Source of the DNA: Helicobacter_D sp964464895
GTDB taxonomy: Bacteria > Campylobacterota > Campylobacteria > Campylobacterales > Helicobacteraceae
Assembly (NCBI GenBank): GCA_964464895.1
Contig: CAYXGY010000009.1
Span: forward strand, 14,651-78,650
Length of the DNA: 64,000 nt
Reading direction: 5' to 3'
Part shown: in pieces, positions 52,538 to 62,158 of the stretch
Numbering within the stretch: the stretch's first letter is position 1
How the letters are laid out: each line of letters begins with the position of its first letter
Notes under the pieces: generated by a model
What the model was told of the DNA's origin: nothing
The model's database searches: none
Seen by the model: only the letters and a program-made list of their open reading frames with translations
Made by a program: the position numbers and the translations under genes

Positions 52538-54667
52538 TTAGGATTCTTTTTGGACGAGATGAATCACGATAGAATCTACAAAACCATAGCGACGATAACC
52601 ATCTCCCTCGCCATCTCCTTCAAATTCTTCTAAAATCTCTTTAGCAGGGTGGTCTTGCAACATTCGCACAAGTTCTATGCTTTTGCCATAACGTTCAAAA
52701 TAACGTTTAATCGTAATCGTCCAATTCACATCGGGGCTTTTCAATGCAAGTTGAATCTGAACTAAATAAGCTGTCTTTAAAAGTGAGGCGATTTTATCTA
52801 CCCAATAATGGATTTCCATATATTCACCAAAAATTACCATTGCGTGCTTTGCATCACCCTTCTGTGCATAGGTTTTTGCCTCTTCATAACGTCTTAAAAA
52901 ATCTTTTGTAAATTCCTTGAATTGTTGCATAGAACGCAGGCTTTCAATTTCATCTACCAATGAATAGACTTTTTTAATATCCTTTGCCTCAATGGCACTA
53001 AGCAGATTTTCTTTTTGCTGCATTAACACAATGCGTTCATTAGCCGCACGTTTCAGAGGCGGAAAAACAAGTAGAATCTCTGCGATTTTCTTTGCCTCGT
53101 TATATTTAAAATCCTTCTCCAATTCAATCAAGTTTGTAAGCATTCGCTCGCCCACTAAAAGCACTTTTTTATACAAATCTGTTTCACGCAAAAAAGAAAA
53201 CTGAAAGGTGAGGCTAAAATATTCTTTGAAATTCTGTTTTTTAATGAGCATATCAGCTTTTTCAAACACATCACAATTGCGCAAGAGTTGCACAATTAGT
53301 TCTTTTTTGGGCGTGTTGTTAAAAGGAGCTAGGGTTTGTTCTGCTAAACGTTGGTTTGTGCTGGCATTTTCCATTAGAAGTTTTTTTGCATTAAAGAATG
53401 CCTTATTCCAAATATTTTCTAACTTCTCATAGGCTTGTGTTTTGACTAAAAACTTCGTGGTTTTAAGCATTTCATAGGCTTTAGTAAAGTCTTTTTTATT
53501 GATGAGTTCTAAAAAGGTTTTCACTCCGTCTTTTTGAGACAAATAGAAATCAAATTCGTTCTTTTTAGACTCATTGACAACAAAGGGAGCGGTGAGTTCA
53601 ACCGCGCGTTCTATTTCATTTTGATTCAATAATGCAATCGCCTCGTGCAGAATCTCAGGCCACGCCTCATCAAACATTTTTGTCAAGGGGTGAATGCTCA
53701 AGAACACATTCTTATTAATTGCCTCACGCGCACTTTTGTAGTCTTTCTTTTGGAGGCTAGATTCTAACTCTTCCTTACCCTCATTATAATCAATGATTAA
53801 TAATGTCCCATCAATTGCCCCAATGTATAAATGCCCACAAGAAAAAGCAAGCGAAGCAATGCCTGCGTGCTCATTTTTAATCTCCATAGCCTTGCTGTTG
53901 TCCTCTAAAGAGAGCACATAAAGTGTATCTGAACGCGTGCCAACAAGTGCATAATTTTCTTCCTCTGTAATCGCAATGCTTGTGGGCCAAAAGGCAAAAG
54001 GATATTCATTAGAAATGATTTTGCCCTCTTTTAGGCTAAAAATGACGCTTGCATTGTTGCGACAAACAAGCAAAATCTTTTCATCGTTTCCAAAGAAACA
54101 AGAATCCTCTACGACATCATTCGTTGCAAAATTAAAGGCAATCCGATGACGCAAAACATCAAAAATCATTGTAAATTTATCAAATCCGCTAATTGCAATA
54201 AAATCTCCGCTTCTGGAGAAGCGAATCGTAGAAATATAATCCGAACGCGCTAGCAATGAAGAAATAGATAAGAAACTTCTCCCCTCGTATAAAAAAACTC
54301 TGCCATCTTGTCCGCCTGTGGCAAAAAACCTTCCATCGTGAGAAAATGCGCAAGATTCTATATCGCCATCGTGGTCTTCTAATGTGGCAATATGCTTCAG
54401 GTTAGAGCCTTTGAGCTCCAAAATAAATGTTTTCTTCTCTCCCATTATCGGAAAACAAAAATAAGAATGCGGAGAGATTCCAAAAGCGTGGGAGTAGCGG
54501 TGGGGAGATTCTATGTCTTTGATGACACGAACACTTGCGGCAATATGTAAGTTTTTGTTGATTTCAGAAATATAAAAAACATTGTCTATGCAGAATGTTG
54601 AATCTTGCACGCACGCAATACTTAAAATGCTTCCTTGTAATTGGCGAGTTTCTTTTGGAGCTGTCAT
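52538..54667 (-). CDS. WD40-repeat protein with helical C-terminal half
   Basis: A 709-aa cytosolic protein. Residues about 15-300 are a beta-propeller of roughly six to seven WD40-type blades, clearest in IATLEDHDGDIESCAFSHD, FFATGGQDGRVFLYEG, ISTIRFSRSGDFIAISGFD and AGIASLAFSCGHLYIGAIDG. Residues 300-709 are predicted helical, with repeated KxAxE helices such as NKKDFTKAYEMLK and AKDIKKVYSLVDEIESLRS, resembling TPR-like arrays. No membrane or signal segment. Such propeller-solenoid proteins act as scaffolds; no bacterial function is known to me for this one. Sits between dprA and the deacetylase gene. Confidence 0.75.
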   Translation of the reverse strand: MTAPKETRQLQGSILSIACVQDSTFCIDNVFYISEINKNLHIAASVRVIKDIESPHRYSHAFGISPHSYFCFPIMGEKKTFILELKGSNLKHIATLEDHDGDIESCAFSHDGRFFATGGQDGRVFLYEGRSFLSISSLLARSDYISTIRFSRSGDFIAISGFDKFTMIFDVLRHRIAFNFATNDVVEDSCFFGNDEKILLVCRNNASVIFSLKEGKIISNEYPFAFWPTSIAITEEENYALVGTRSDTLYVLSLEDNSKAMEIKNEHAGIASLAFSCGHLYIGAIDGTLLIIDYNEGKEELESSLQKKDYKSAREAINKNVFLSIHPLTKMFDEAWPEILHEAIALLNQNEIERAVELTAPFVVNESKKNEFDFYLSQKDGVKTFLELINKKDFTKAYEMLKTTKFLVKTQAYEKLENIWNKAFFNAKKLLMENASTNQRLAEQTLAPFNNTPKKELIVQLLRNCDVFEKADMLIKKQNFKEYFSLTFQFSFLRETDLYKKVLLVGERMLTNLIELEKDFKYNEAKKIAEILLVFPPLKRAANERIVLMQQKENLLSAIEAKDIKKVYSLVDEIESLRSMQQFKEFTKDFLRRYEEAKTYAQKGDAKHAMVIFGEYMEIHYWVDKIASLLKTAYLVQIQLALKSPDVNWTITIKRYFERYGKSIELVRMLQDHPAKEILEEFEGDGEGDGYRRYGFVDSIVIHLVQKES

Positions 54668-54732
54668 TGCGAGATTCCCTTAAAAATTGTAGAATTTCCA
54701 AATATCTTAACATAATTTACTTTTAAAAATGT

Positions 54733-55776
54733 TTATGGTGCGATAATTTCATTAATATACACAAGTTCTACTCCACTTTTAGCCAAATAATCCTCTGCAT
54801 TCTTAAGAGCCAATAAAGTCTCTTTATGAGGGTGTCCAATCGCAATGGCATAGCCTTTGGTTTTTGCGATTTTAACGGCTTGAATTAGATTTTGTGTAAT
54901 TTTGGGAATATTCAATTCGTTATCCAAAAACACATCACGTTCCAAAAAATCCCCTTGACACGGATTCAATTTTTCCTGAAAATGCGTAGTATAAAAGGCT
55001 TTTGTTTTGGTGTTTGGAGCGGTTTTAGAATCCAAAAAACTAATTTTATACTTGGCAAGTATTTCTAAAAGTAACCTCATAGAATCTAAATTTTGCGTAA
55101 ATTTGCTCCCCGTATGATTATTGAGATAGGTTAAGGTTGGGAAGTCTTGCTTAATGGTTTGGATTCTTTGCTCGATTTTGGCTTGTGAGTCTCCGACAAA
55201 CAACCATTCGTGTTCTGCTTGATAGAAATTCAATGCTTCTAAGGGTAAATGCACCATAAAAAACGGAGCAACCCTCGCGATTTTTGGCGTTTGTGGATTA
55301 GTCTTGCTCTTAGGAAAAAGTGAGGGGGTGATTTTGTATTTAATTTTGGTTAAGGCTTGGTATTGTGCAAAAGTGCCAATATCATCTATGATGATAGCGA
55401 GTTGTGGCTTGGCGCGCTGACATTGTATGGCTTGCTTAATTGGTGTTTCCTGTTGCGATTCTGTCATATCTAACGCAGTTTGAGGAGTGGAATTTGTCGC
55501 GGAATCCTCTTTTAAAGACTCTGTGAGGAAATCTGCTTTGAGTGCCTCCAAGTTTTCTTTTAAAAAATCAATATTTTTTTGAATCAACTCCGCATTATTC
55601 TGCGCAATCGTTGCATTGGATTCCCTATGGAATCCTGATTCTGCCTGTAAAGGTTCTCGCACAACTTGAGGTGAGGACTTGGGTTCTTTTGGGTTCTTTT
55701 GGGGGACAAAGTTAAAACTAAGCAACACAAGCAATAGGGCTATAATGCCAATCGTTATGGGTTTAACTTTCTCCAT
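54733..55776 (-). CDS. Divergent polysaccharide deacetylase family protein (YibQ-like)
   Basis: A 347-aa protein with an N-terminal membrane anchor (IGIIALLLVLLSFNFV, residues 8-24), a low-complexity linker rich in Glu, Ser and Asn, and from about residue 130 the divergent polysaccharide deacetylase fold: PQLAIIIDDIGTFAQ, APFFMVHLPLEAL, TYLNNHTGSKFTQN, GHPHKETLLAL. The family has lost some metal ligands; it is found next to cell-division and murein genes, and its reaction is unknown. Directly follows minE (7 bp). Confidence 0.85.
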   Translation of the reverse strand: MEKVKPITIGIIALLLVLLSFNFVPQKNPKEPKSSPQVVREPLQAESGFHRESNATIAQNNAELIQKNIDFLKENLEALKADFLTESLKEDSATNSTPQTALDMTESQQETPIKQAIQCQRAKPQLAIIIDDIGTFAQYQALTKIKYKITPSLFPKSKTNPQTPKIARVAPFFMVHLPLEALNFYQAEHEWLFVGDSQAKIEQRIQTIKQDFPTLTYLNNHTGSKFTQNLDSMRLLLEILAKYKISFLDSKTAPNTKTKAFYTTHFQEKLNPCQGDFLERDVFLDNELNIPKITQNLIQAVKIAKTKGYAIAIGHPHKETLLALKNAEDYLAKSGVELVYINEIIAP

Positions 55777-55783
55777 TGAATAA

Positions 55784-56020
55784 TTATTTTTCTAATAGAA
55801 TCTCAACTTCAAGCGTATTGAAATTTTGATTAGAATCCGTCTTAATATCAATCTTTTGGGCTTTTGTATATTTTTTAATCACCTCTAGTATTTCTTGCTT
55901 CATTTTCTCCATATAAGGCACATTAATGGCACGTTCGTGTGCCAAAATAAATGTCAAGCGGTCTCTTGCCTCTTGGGCAGAAGATTTTTTGCCACCGAAG
56001 ATTTTATCCACCAAACTCAT
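55784..56020 (-). CDS. minE: Cell division topological specificity factor MinE
   Basis: A 78-aa MinE. The N-terminal amphipathic helix and anti-MinCD region are SLVDKIFGGKKSSAQEARDRLTFILAHER split across residues 2-30, and the C-terminal topological domain has YMEKMKQEILEVIKKYTK. It stimulates the MinD ATPase so that division is restricted to mid-cell. Overlaps minD by 4 nt (ATGA). Confidence 0.95.
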   Translation of the reverse strand: MSLVDKIFGGKKSSAQEARDRLTFILAHERAINVPYMEKMKQEILEVIKKYTKAQKIDIKTDSNQNFNTLEVEILLEK

Positions 56021-56817
56021 GAAAACAGCCTTCCAAAGAATCCCTTTTTAGACTTTAACTCCAAATAAGGCACTTCTTCGCCCAAGATACGTTTTGCAAT
56101 ATTTTGATAGGCAAGAGCCGAAAGAGAATTACCATAAATCACAGGCTCACCTGTATTGGTAGAAGAAATAATCTTCTCATCTTCTGGCACGATTCCAATG
56201 AGAGGCAGGGCAAGAATATTTAAAACATCTTCCACGCTTAGCATTTCGCCCTTTTCCACCATTTCAGGCTTGAGGCGATTGATAATCACGTGTTTTAGCA
56301 CTTCTTCTCCCTCTTGTGCCTTTTTACTCTTAGCATCAATGATTCCTATTACCCTATCCGCATCACGCACACTTGAAACCTCCGGCGTGGAGATAATCAA
56401 AGCGCGATCAGCAAGAAAAATCGCGTGTTCAAATCCTCCTTCAATTCCCGCAGGAGAATCAAGCAAGATGAAGTCAAATTCTTCTTTGAGCTTATGAATC
56501 AATGCGGAGACTTTTTCTTTGTCCAAAATATTTTTGTCTTTACTCTGACTTGCAGGCAAGAAATAAAGGTTTTTGGTTTTTTTATCATTAATGAGAGCTT
56601 GAGAGAGATTGCATTCCCCCTCCATTACATTCACAATATCATAGACAATGCGATTCTCTAAGCCTAGAATCATATCTAAATTACGCAAACCAATATCAAA
56701 ATCTACTGCTACGACCTTTTTGCCCGCATTCGCTAAGCCCACAGCAAGATTTGCAGTTGTAGTGGATTTACCCACACCACCTTTACCAGAAGTAATTGTC
56801 ATCACACATCCACTCAA
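56017..56817 (-). CDS. minD: Septum site-determining protein MinD
   Basis: A ParA-family ATPase of 266 aa that recruits MinC and MinE at the membrane. Deviant Walker A is TSGKGGVGKSTTTANLAVGLA, switch I is VDFDIGLRNLDMILGLE, Walker B-like LLDSPAGIEGGF, and the C-terminal membrane-targeting helix is the basic LKSKKGFFGRLFS. The start is not certain: a TTG at 56817 has AAGGTG 5 nt upstream and aligns with the usual N-terminus, an upstream TTG at 56835 has none, and an ATG at 56802 would begin just before the P-loop. No minC is adjacent. Confidence 0.93.
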   Translation of the reverse strand: MSGCVMTITSGKGGVGKSTTTANLAVGLANAGKKVVAVDFDIGLRNLDMILGLENRIVYDIVNVMEGECNLSQALINDKKTKNLYFLPASQSKDKNILDKEKVSALIHKLKEEFDFILLDSPAGIEGGFEHAIFLADRALIISTPEVSSVRDADRVIGIIDAKSKKAQEGEEVLKHVIINRLKPEMVEKGEMLSVEDVLNILALPLIGIVPEDEKIISSTNTGEPVIYGNSLSALAYQNIAKRILGEEVPYLELKSKKGFFGRLFS

Positions 56818-56896
56818 AATAACACCTTCGTTCAAGAATTAAAAGCGAAAGATTATATCTTTTGAAGCATTTAATATGGATTAAATATAAAAATTT

Positions 56897-57586
56897 TTAA
56901 AAAAGACTTGGGGTTGCAAGGTACTTGAGGTGGTAAGTCTTGCGGTGGGCTACACAGAATCCATTTTGGACAATTGCATTTAAATGCGTTTTAGTACAAT
57001 AACCCTTATTGCGCGCAAAGCCATATTGAGGAAATCTTGCGTGCAAAGATTGCATTTCTGCGTCTTTTGCACTTTTGGCTAAAATACTTGCTGCACTAAT
57101 GCTATGAAGCTTGGAATCCCCTTTTACAAGCGTCTTTAGATGTGGAATCCCAAAAGCACAATTACCATCAAAAACATAAAAGGGCGCATTCAAATGAGCT
57201 AGAATCTCAAGCAAAGACTCTCTGATACACGCACTCAAGCCTTTTGCGTCAATCTGTTGGGAAGTTTTTTTGACAAGGTGGAATTGCGCGCAGGATTTTA
57301 TCTCACAACTTAAAGAATCTCGGACGCTTTGGGGAAGTTTTTTGGAATCTTTGATTCTATTTAAAAGACTTTGGCTTGGGGATTGCAGTACCACACCACA
57401 AACAAAAAGCGACCCCGCCACGCAACCTCTCCCCGCCTCATCAATTCCACAGATTTTAGGATATTGGCAAAAGGGAATTGCAAGGGATTCTAAAATCTGC
57501 CCCAAAGAATCCAATGCTATAGAATCATTCCGCTTCGTATCGGGAGAGGATTCCCAAAGAGAAAGAGTTTTCTGTAATTCTATCAT
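56897..57586 (-). CDS. rnhB: Ribonuclease HII
   Basis: A 229-aa type 2 RNase H removing ribonucleotides and RNA primers from DNA. The active site is ICGIDEAGRGCVAGSLFV (Asp-Glu), then Asp in VFDGNCAFG and SAASILAKSAKDAEM. The N-terminal 40 residues are an extension beyond the usual core. Overlaps the end of lon by 4 nt (57583-57586), so it is translated with it. Confidence 0.93.
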   Translation of the reverse strand: MIELQKTLSLWESSPDTKRNDSIALDSLGQILESLAIPFCQYPKICGIDEAGRGCVAGSLFVCGVVLQSPSQSLLNRIKDSKKLPQSVRDSLSCEIKSCAQFHLVKKTSQQIDAKGLSACIRESLLEILAHLNAPFYVFDGNCAFGIPHLKTLVKGDSKLHSISAASILAKSAKDAEMQSLHARFPQYGFARNKGYCTKTHLNAIVQNGFCVAHRKTYHLKYLATPSLF

Positions 57587-60006
57587 TTTTCTAAAATCAT
57601 CTGCAAAACTTCTTTAAACTCGCTCACAGGGTGAATTAGTAACCCCTCTCTAACCTCTTGTGGAATTTCGTCCATATCGCGTTCAAAATTTTTCTTTGGA
57701 ATCAACACTTCTTTCATACCCGATTTATAAGCTGCAATTAACTTTTCTTGTAAGCCTCCAATAGGCAAAACTTTACCCCTTAGGGTGAGCTCTCCTGTCA
57801 TTGCTACATTGCCTCGCGCCTTTTTGTTCGTCAGCAAAGAAGCGAGTGCGCTAGCAATTGCGATTCCAGCACTTGGTCCGTCCTTGGGTGTCGCCCCTTC
57901 AGGCACATGCAAATGCACATCAAAACGATTATATATCTCACTAGCATTTGGTTTTATACCCTCTTCTTTTTCTTTTTGGGTTTGGGGAATTAGCTTATGG
58001 TCAATCTTGAGCAATCCGCTATCAATCAAGGATTTGACATAAGAGTAGGCAATTTTCGCGCTTTCTTTCATCACATCACCCAAATTCCCGGTTAAATGTA
58101 ACCCGCCTTTGCCTTTGATTTTGAGTGCTTCAATCTTGAGCACATCACCGCCTACGCTTGTCCAAGCAAGCCCATTGACTAACCCAACTTCTGCGCTCTT
58201 GCCTGCGTTTTCAAACTCAAAGACAATTTTATCTAAAAATTCGTGTAGATTTTTGGGAGTGATTTGGATTTTTTCTTGAGGAGATTGCAAAATATTTTTT
58301 GCTACTTTACGCAAAATCTGTGCAATTCTGCGGCGGAGATTCCGCACACCCGCTTCTCTAGTATATTTTTCAATTAGCATTCTAACTGCACTAGCTGAGA
58401 AGCTAATCTCACTATTTTGCAAGCCGTGTTTTTTAAGCTCTTGCGGAATCAAATATTTTTTGGCAATCTGTTCTTTTTGACTTGGAGTGTAACTATTGAT
58501 ATTGATAAACTCCATTCTATCACGCAAAGGTGCTGGAATCGCACTAATATCATTTGCCGTTGCAATAAAAATGACTTGAGACAAATCTATATCAAAATTT
58601 GTATAATAATCCCTAAATTCCTTATTCTGCTCCGGGTCTAAGATTTCCAAAAGCACAGAAGAAGGATCTCCGCGAAAAGAATTATGGATTTTATCAATTT
58701 CATCTAACACAACAACCGGATTCATTTCTTTGGCATCAATCAAGCCTTGCACGATTCTACCGGGCATTGCACCAATATAAGTCCTACGATGCCCGCGCAG
58801 TTCATTCACATCTTCTAAGCCACCAAGTGCGATTCTGACTAATTTGCGCTTAAGCGCAGTGGCAATAGAGTTTGCAAGGCTCGTCTTACCCACTCCCGGA
58901 GGTCCATAAAAACATAGAATCGTGCCCTTATTCTCGCTATTGTCTCCCTTTCCACGCAATGCGAGCAATTCACGCACCGCAAAATATTCTACAATGCGTT
59001 CTTTGGGCTTCTCTAATGCGAAATGGTCTTTGTTGAGTTGTTTTTCTACCTCATCAATTTTAAGCGACTTTTGCGCGAAGAAACCAAAGGGAATCTCTAA
59101 GACAAGCTCAATATAGTTCTGCAACAAATTCGCATCGGCACTATCTTGGTGCATACGAGAGAGTTTCGTAATCTGCTTGGAAATCTCTTTATAAGCGTCT
59201 TTGCTCATTTTGCCTTTTAATTTTTCTAATTTTTGACGATATTCTTCTATTTCGGCATCTTTGCTGACATCTCCACCCAATTCCTTTTGAATCTGCTTTA
59301 ATTGCTCTTTTAAAAAATATTCCTTATTGATTTTTTCCATTTGAGAATTAACTTTGGTTTTAATCTCTTTTTGGATTTGCTGCGCGCGAATTTCTTCCAT
59401 TACAATTTCAATTAGGCTCAACAAACGCTCTTCAGGATTGTTTTCTTTGAAGATTTTATAAGCTTGGTCTTTTTTAAGACGAATCGCACTTGCAATCAAA
59501 TCCGCTGCACGATTGGGGTCCATTGTCTCATTAATGCTTTTTAGTAAATCTTGTGGAAAACTTTGCGAAATATTATAGAGATTGCGCAATCTTTCTTTCA
59601 AAACAGACAAAATTGCCTCTATGCGCGCAGAATCGAAAGGCAACGACAAGATAGGCTCTATTTTGCCTGCGAGAGGTAGCATTTTGGAATCTATATTGAG
59701 TATTCTCCCGCGACTTAAACCTTGGAACAGAATCTTAACGCGTCCTTCAGGTAATGCCACACGGCGCATAATGATACCAATCACCCCTACATCATAGAAT
59801 CCTATATCACTTTCTCCAATTTCACTTGATTTAGAAGCAGTGATGAAAATGAGTTTTTCTTGAGATTCCATTGCAACTTCAATGGCTTTGAGATTTTCTT
59901 CATCACTGATGAACAAAGGGGCAATCATAAAGGGATAAAGAAACATATCCTCTTCTACAATCACGGGCAAGATTTTTGGAAACTCTCCATAACGTTCTAA
60001 TTGCAT
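57583..60006 (-). CDS. lon: ATP-dependent protease La
   Basis: An 807-aa LonA protease. N-terminal substrate domain from PKILPVIVEEDMFLYPFM, AAA+ module with Walker A FYGPPGVGKTSLANS and Walker B PVVVLDEIDKI, and proteolytic domain with the catalytic Ser in GATPKDGPSAGIAI and Lys in GLQEKLIAAYKSG. It degrades misfolded and some regulatory proteins. The start is the ATG at 60006 with AGGAGG 5 nt upstream; ATG at 60021 is upstream of that site. Order bamD, lon, rnhB is preserved as an operon. Confidence 0.96.
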   Translation of the reverse strand: MQLERYGEFPKILPVIVEEDMFLYPFMIAPLFISDEENLKAIEVAMESQEKLIFITASKSSEIGESDIGFYDVGVIGIIMRRVALPEGRVKILFQGLSRGRILNIDSKMLPLAGKIEPILSLPFDSARIEAILSVLKERLRNLYNISQSFPQDLLKSINETMDPNRAADLIASAIRLKKDQAYKIFKENNPEERLLSLIEIVMEEIRAQQIQKEIKTKVNSQMEKINKEYFLKEQLKQIQKELGGDVSKDAEIEEYRQKLEKLKGKMSKDAYKEISKQITKLSRMHQDSADANLLQNYIELVLEIPFGFFAQKSLKIDEVEKQLNKDHFALEKPKERIVEYFAVRELLALRGKGDNSENKGTILCFYGPPGVGKTSLANSIATALKRKLVRIALGGLEDVNELRGHRRTYIGAMPGRIVQGLIDAKEMNPVVVLDEIDKIHNSFRGDPSSVLLEILDPEQNKEFRDYYTNFDIDLSQVIFIATANDISAIPAPLRDRMEFININSYTPSQKEQIAKKYLIPQELKKHGLQNSEISFSASAVRMLIEKYTREAGVRNLRRRIAQILRKVAKNILQSPQEKIQITPKNLHEFLDKIVFEFENAGKSAEVGLVNGLAWTSVGGDVLKIEALKIKGKGGLHLTGNLGDVMKESAKIAYSYVKSLIDSGLLKIDHKLIPQTQKEKEEGIKPNASEIYNRFDVHLHVPEGATPKDGPSAGIAIASALASLLTNKKARGNVAMTGELTLRGKVLPIGGLQEKLIAAYKSGMKEVLIPKKNFERDMDEIPQEVREGLLIHPVSEFKEVLQMILEK

Positions 60007-60014
60007 ATTACCTC

Positions 60015-60683
60015 CTACCATTCAAAGATTCTTTGATACCAAGGAGAATGCGCCTCCTTGTAATAAACATCTTTAATCCAAGCATTTTTGTTGATTTTTT
60101 GTTGATAAAGCTCTGCGGCGTTTTCCTTGTCTTTGCGCTCATAAAGTTTCATAATTTCTTTATTCAAACTCAAATTTGCCAATTCAAGTTTTAAGAGCAT
60201 TGTATCTACCATTGGACGATAACGCGAATAGGGGTATTTCTTGCTAAAGGCTTTGGCTTCATTAATAGATTGAAGCAATAACTGCTGGTCGCGGAATTGC
60301 TTGCCAAAGGCAAAGTAATTTGCCTGCAATTTTAAGTATTGCATAAAGTCAATATTTTCTGCATTTCCAAAACGTTTAGCAAACTCCTCAAAATAGAATC
60401 CCGCTAGCAAATATTCCTCTTTTTGCATATGCGCTCGCCCCAAAATCAGCATTGCCTCACCTACAAGCGGCGAATACAAATGCTCACTCTGCAAAGAGAC
60501 GAAATAACTATCTGCCTTTTCTAAATCATTAAAGCGGATTTCTTTTAACATATTTTGATACCAATAATCTGCAGATTTATTAACCTCGTCCAAAGCTAAA
60601 CCGCTATTGGTTTTAGACGAGCAAGCACTCAAAAATATGAATACACAGAGAATAGAGAAAGAAAATTTGATAATTCTTAACAT
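60015..60683 (-). CDS. bamD: Outer membrane assembly lipoprotein BamD
   Basis: A 222-aa lipoprotein of the BAM complex, which inserts beta-barrels into the outer membrane. The start is the ATG at 60683 with AAGGAATTTATCA upstream; a longer ORF to 60782 has no ribosome site. Signal plus lipobox: SFSILCVFIFLSACSS with the lipidated Cys21. The TPR-like repeats are seen in EVNKSADYWYQNM, LVGEAMLILGRAHMQKEEYLLAGFYFEEF split and FSKKYPYSRYRPMV. In older annotation the homologue is ComL. Ends 8 bp before lon. Confidence 0.92.
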   Translation of the reverse strand: MLRIIKFSFSILCVFIFLSACSSKTNSGLALDEVNKSADYWYQNMLKEIRFNDLEKADSYFVSLQSEHLYSPLVGEAMLILGRAHMQKEEYLLAGFYFEEFAKRFGNAENIDFMQYLKLQANYFAFGKQFRDQQLLLQSINEAKAFSKKYPYSRYRPMVDTMLLKLELANLSLNKEIMKLYERKDKENAAELYQQKINKNAWIKDVYYKEAHSPWYQRIFEW

Positions 60684-60973
60684 TGATAAATTCCTTAAAG
60701 AAGAGTTTTGCATTATTGCCCTTAAGAATCTTAGGGTTTCAAGCTTTAAAATTATTTCATTTGTGATTGCACAATCTAGCAAAATATCTTTAAATTAAAA
60801 GCCAAAAAATTATAAAAATAGTCGTAATTATAGCGGATTTGTAGTAGATTTTATAAATTTTCTTTAAAATAAAATTGATTTTTTGCTTTTATTGCGATAA
60901 AATCTCAATTTGAAACTTTAAAATAGAAATTATTTTGAATGATTTTTAAACGCTAGAGCGTAAGGAAAAAGCA

Positions 60974-61402
60974 ATGGAATTTGTAGTTAAATCCCCGATT
61001 TTAGGCTTTGAACATATCCAAAAAATGAAGCTAGAAAGAATCGCAAAAGATGATGAAACCTTTATGCAATTAAAAAGTTGCGAAAACGATGGCATTTCTT
61101 TCACATTGGTTAATCCTTACACAATGCGCACAGATTATGAATTTGAAATTCCCTCTTCTATCAAAGTCCTTTTGGATTTGCAAGGTAAAACCAACACAGA
61201 CCCACAAAATTCTAAGCTTGTTACACTCAATATTGTTTGTGTCAGAGAACCCATTGAAGAATCTAGCGTCAATTTCCTAGCTCCTTTGCTTTTTAACTTT
61301 GAAAACCTCACAATGGCACAAGTTGTCTTAGAAAATTTCAAATACGAAAACTTTGGTTTATCTGAACCGATTTCAAAGTTTTTTGACTTCAGCAAACAAT
61401 AG
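60974..61402 (+). CDS. fliW: Flagellar assembly factor FliW
   Basis: A 142-aa FliW protein that binds flagellin and the translation regulator CsrA, relieving CsrA repression of flagellin mRNA. Marks are PILGFEHIQKMKLERI, FTLVNPYTMRTDYEFEIP and LVTLNIVCVREPIEESSVNFLAPLLFN. Next to bamD and lon, which corresponds to the FliW2 (HP1377) locus of H. pylori from memory. H. pylori carries a second fliW elsewhere. Ribosome site TAAGGAAAAAGCA. Confidence 0.92.
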   Translation: MEFVVKSPILGFEHIQKMKLERIAKDDETFMQLKSCENDGISFTLVNPYTMRTDYEFEIPSSIKVLLDLQGKTNTDPQNSKLVTLNIVCVREPIEESSVNFLAPLLFNFENLTMAQVVLENFKYENFGLSEPISKFFDFSKQ

Positions 61403-61411
61403 AATCCCGCA

Positions 61412-62155
61412 ATGAAATCTTTAATCCTCTTAGGCTATGGCAAAATGGCAAAAGCCTTAGCGCAAGGCTTAAGAAACAAATACCAATTACGCGTTTGTGG
61501 TCGGAATCCTACCAAAGTCCAATCGTTCTGCGATGAGTTAAACTTAACTCCTCTGTTTTTAGAAAACTCTACAATCTCTTTCAAGGAAGACGATGCGATT
61601 CTTCTCTGCATTAAACCTTACGCGCTCAAAGAATTTTACTTCCACGGCAAAGCAAAATGCGTTTATTCTATCCTTAATGCCACAAAAATCTCTGCCTTAA
61701 GAGATGCGATAGAATCACAACACTATGTCCGCGCAATGCCTAATATTTGTGCAAGTATCGGTCAATCCATTACCGCTCTTTGTGGAGACTTAGAGGCTCA
61801 AGAAGAAGCCTTTGCTATCTTTGATTCCATTGGCAAAAGTATATGGCTTGAGGAAAAGCATTTTCCCTTAGCCACTGCCTTGGGTGGTTGTGCCCCTGCA
61901 TTTTTGGCTCTTACTGCCGAATCTCTCATTGATAGTGGCGTAACTTATGGTTTGACGCGTGAGGATTCTACGCAAATCGTGCGTACACTATTTAGCGGAT
62001 TTGCAAGCCTCTTAGAACAAAACCACCCCACACTACTTAAAGAAAGTGTAATGAGTCCGGGAGGTTCTACGGCACAAGGAGTAGCAATCCTAGAGAAACA
62101 CGCACTTAAAAATGCCTTTTTAGAGGCTATTTTGGCTTCTAAAAACTTTGCTTAA
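61412..62155 (+). CDS. proC: Pyrroline-5-carboxylate reductase
   Basis: A 247-aa NAD(P)H-dependent enzyme, final step of proline synthesis. N-terminal Rossmann ILLGYGKMAKALAQGL, then LCIKPYAL, VRAMPNICASIGQSI, and the C-terminal dimer motif ALGGCAPAFLALTAESLIDSG with KESVMSPGGSTAQGVAIL. Slightly shorter than average. Lies 9 bp after fliW and 3 bp before miaA. Confidence 0.94.
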   Translation: MKSLILLGYGKMAKALAQGLRNKYQLRVCGRNPTKVQSFCDELNLTPLFLENSTISFKEDDAILLCIKPYALKEFYFHGKAKCVYSILNATKISALRDAIESQHYVRAMPNICASIGQSITALCGDLEAQEEAFAIFDSIGKSIWLEEKHFPLATALGGCAPAFLALTAESLIDSGVTYGLTREDSTQIVRTLFSGFASLLEQNHPTLLKESVMSPGGSTAQGVAILEKHALKNAFLEAILASKNFA

Positions 62156-62158
62156 ATC

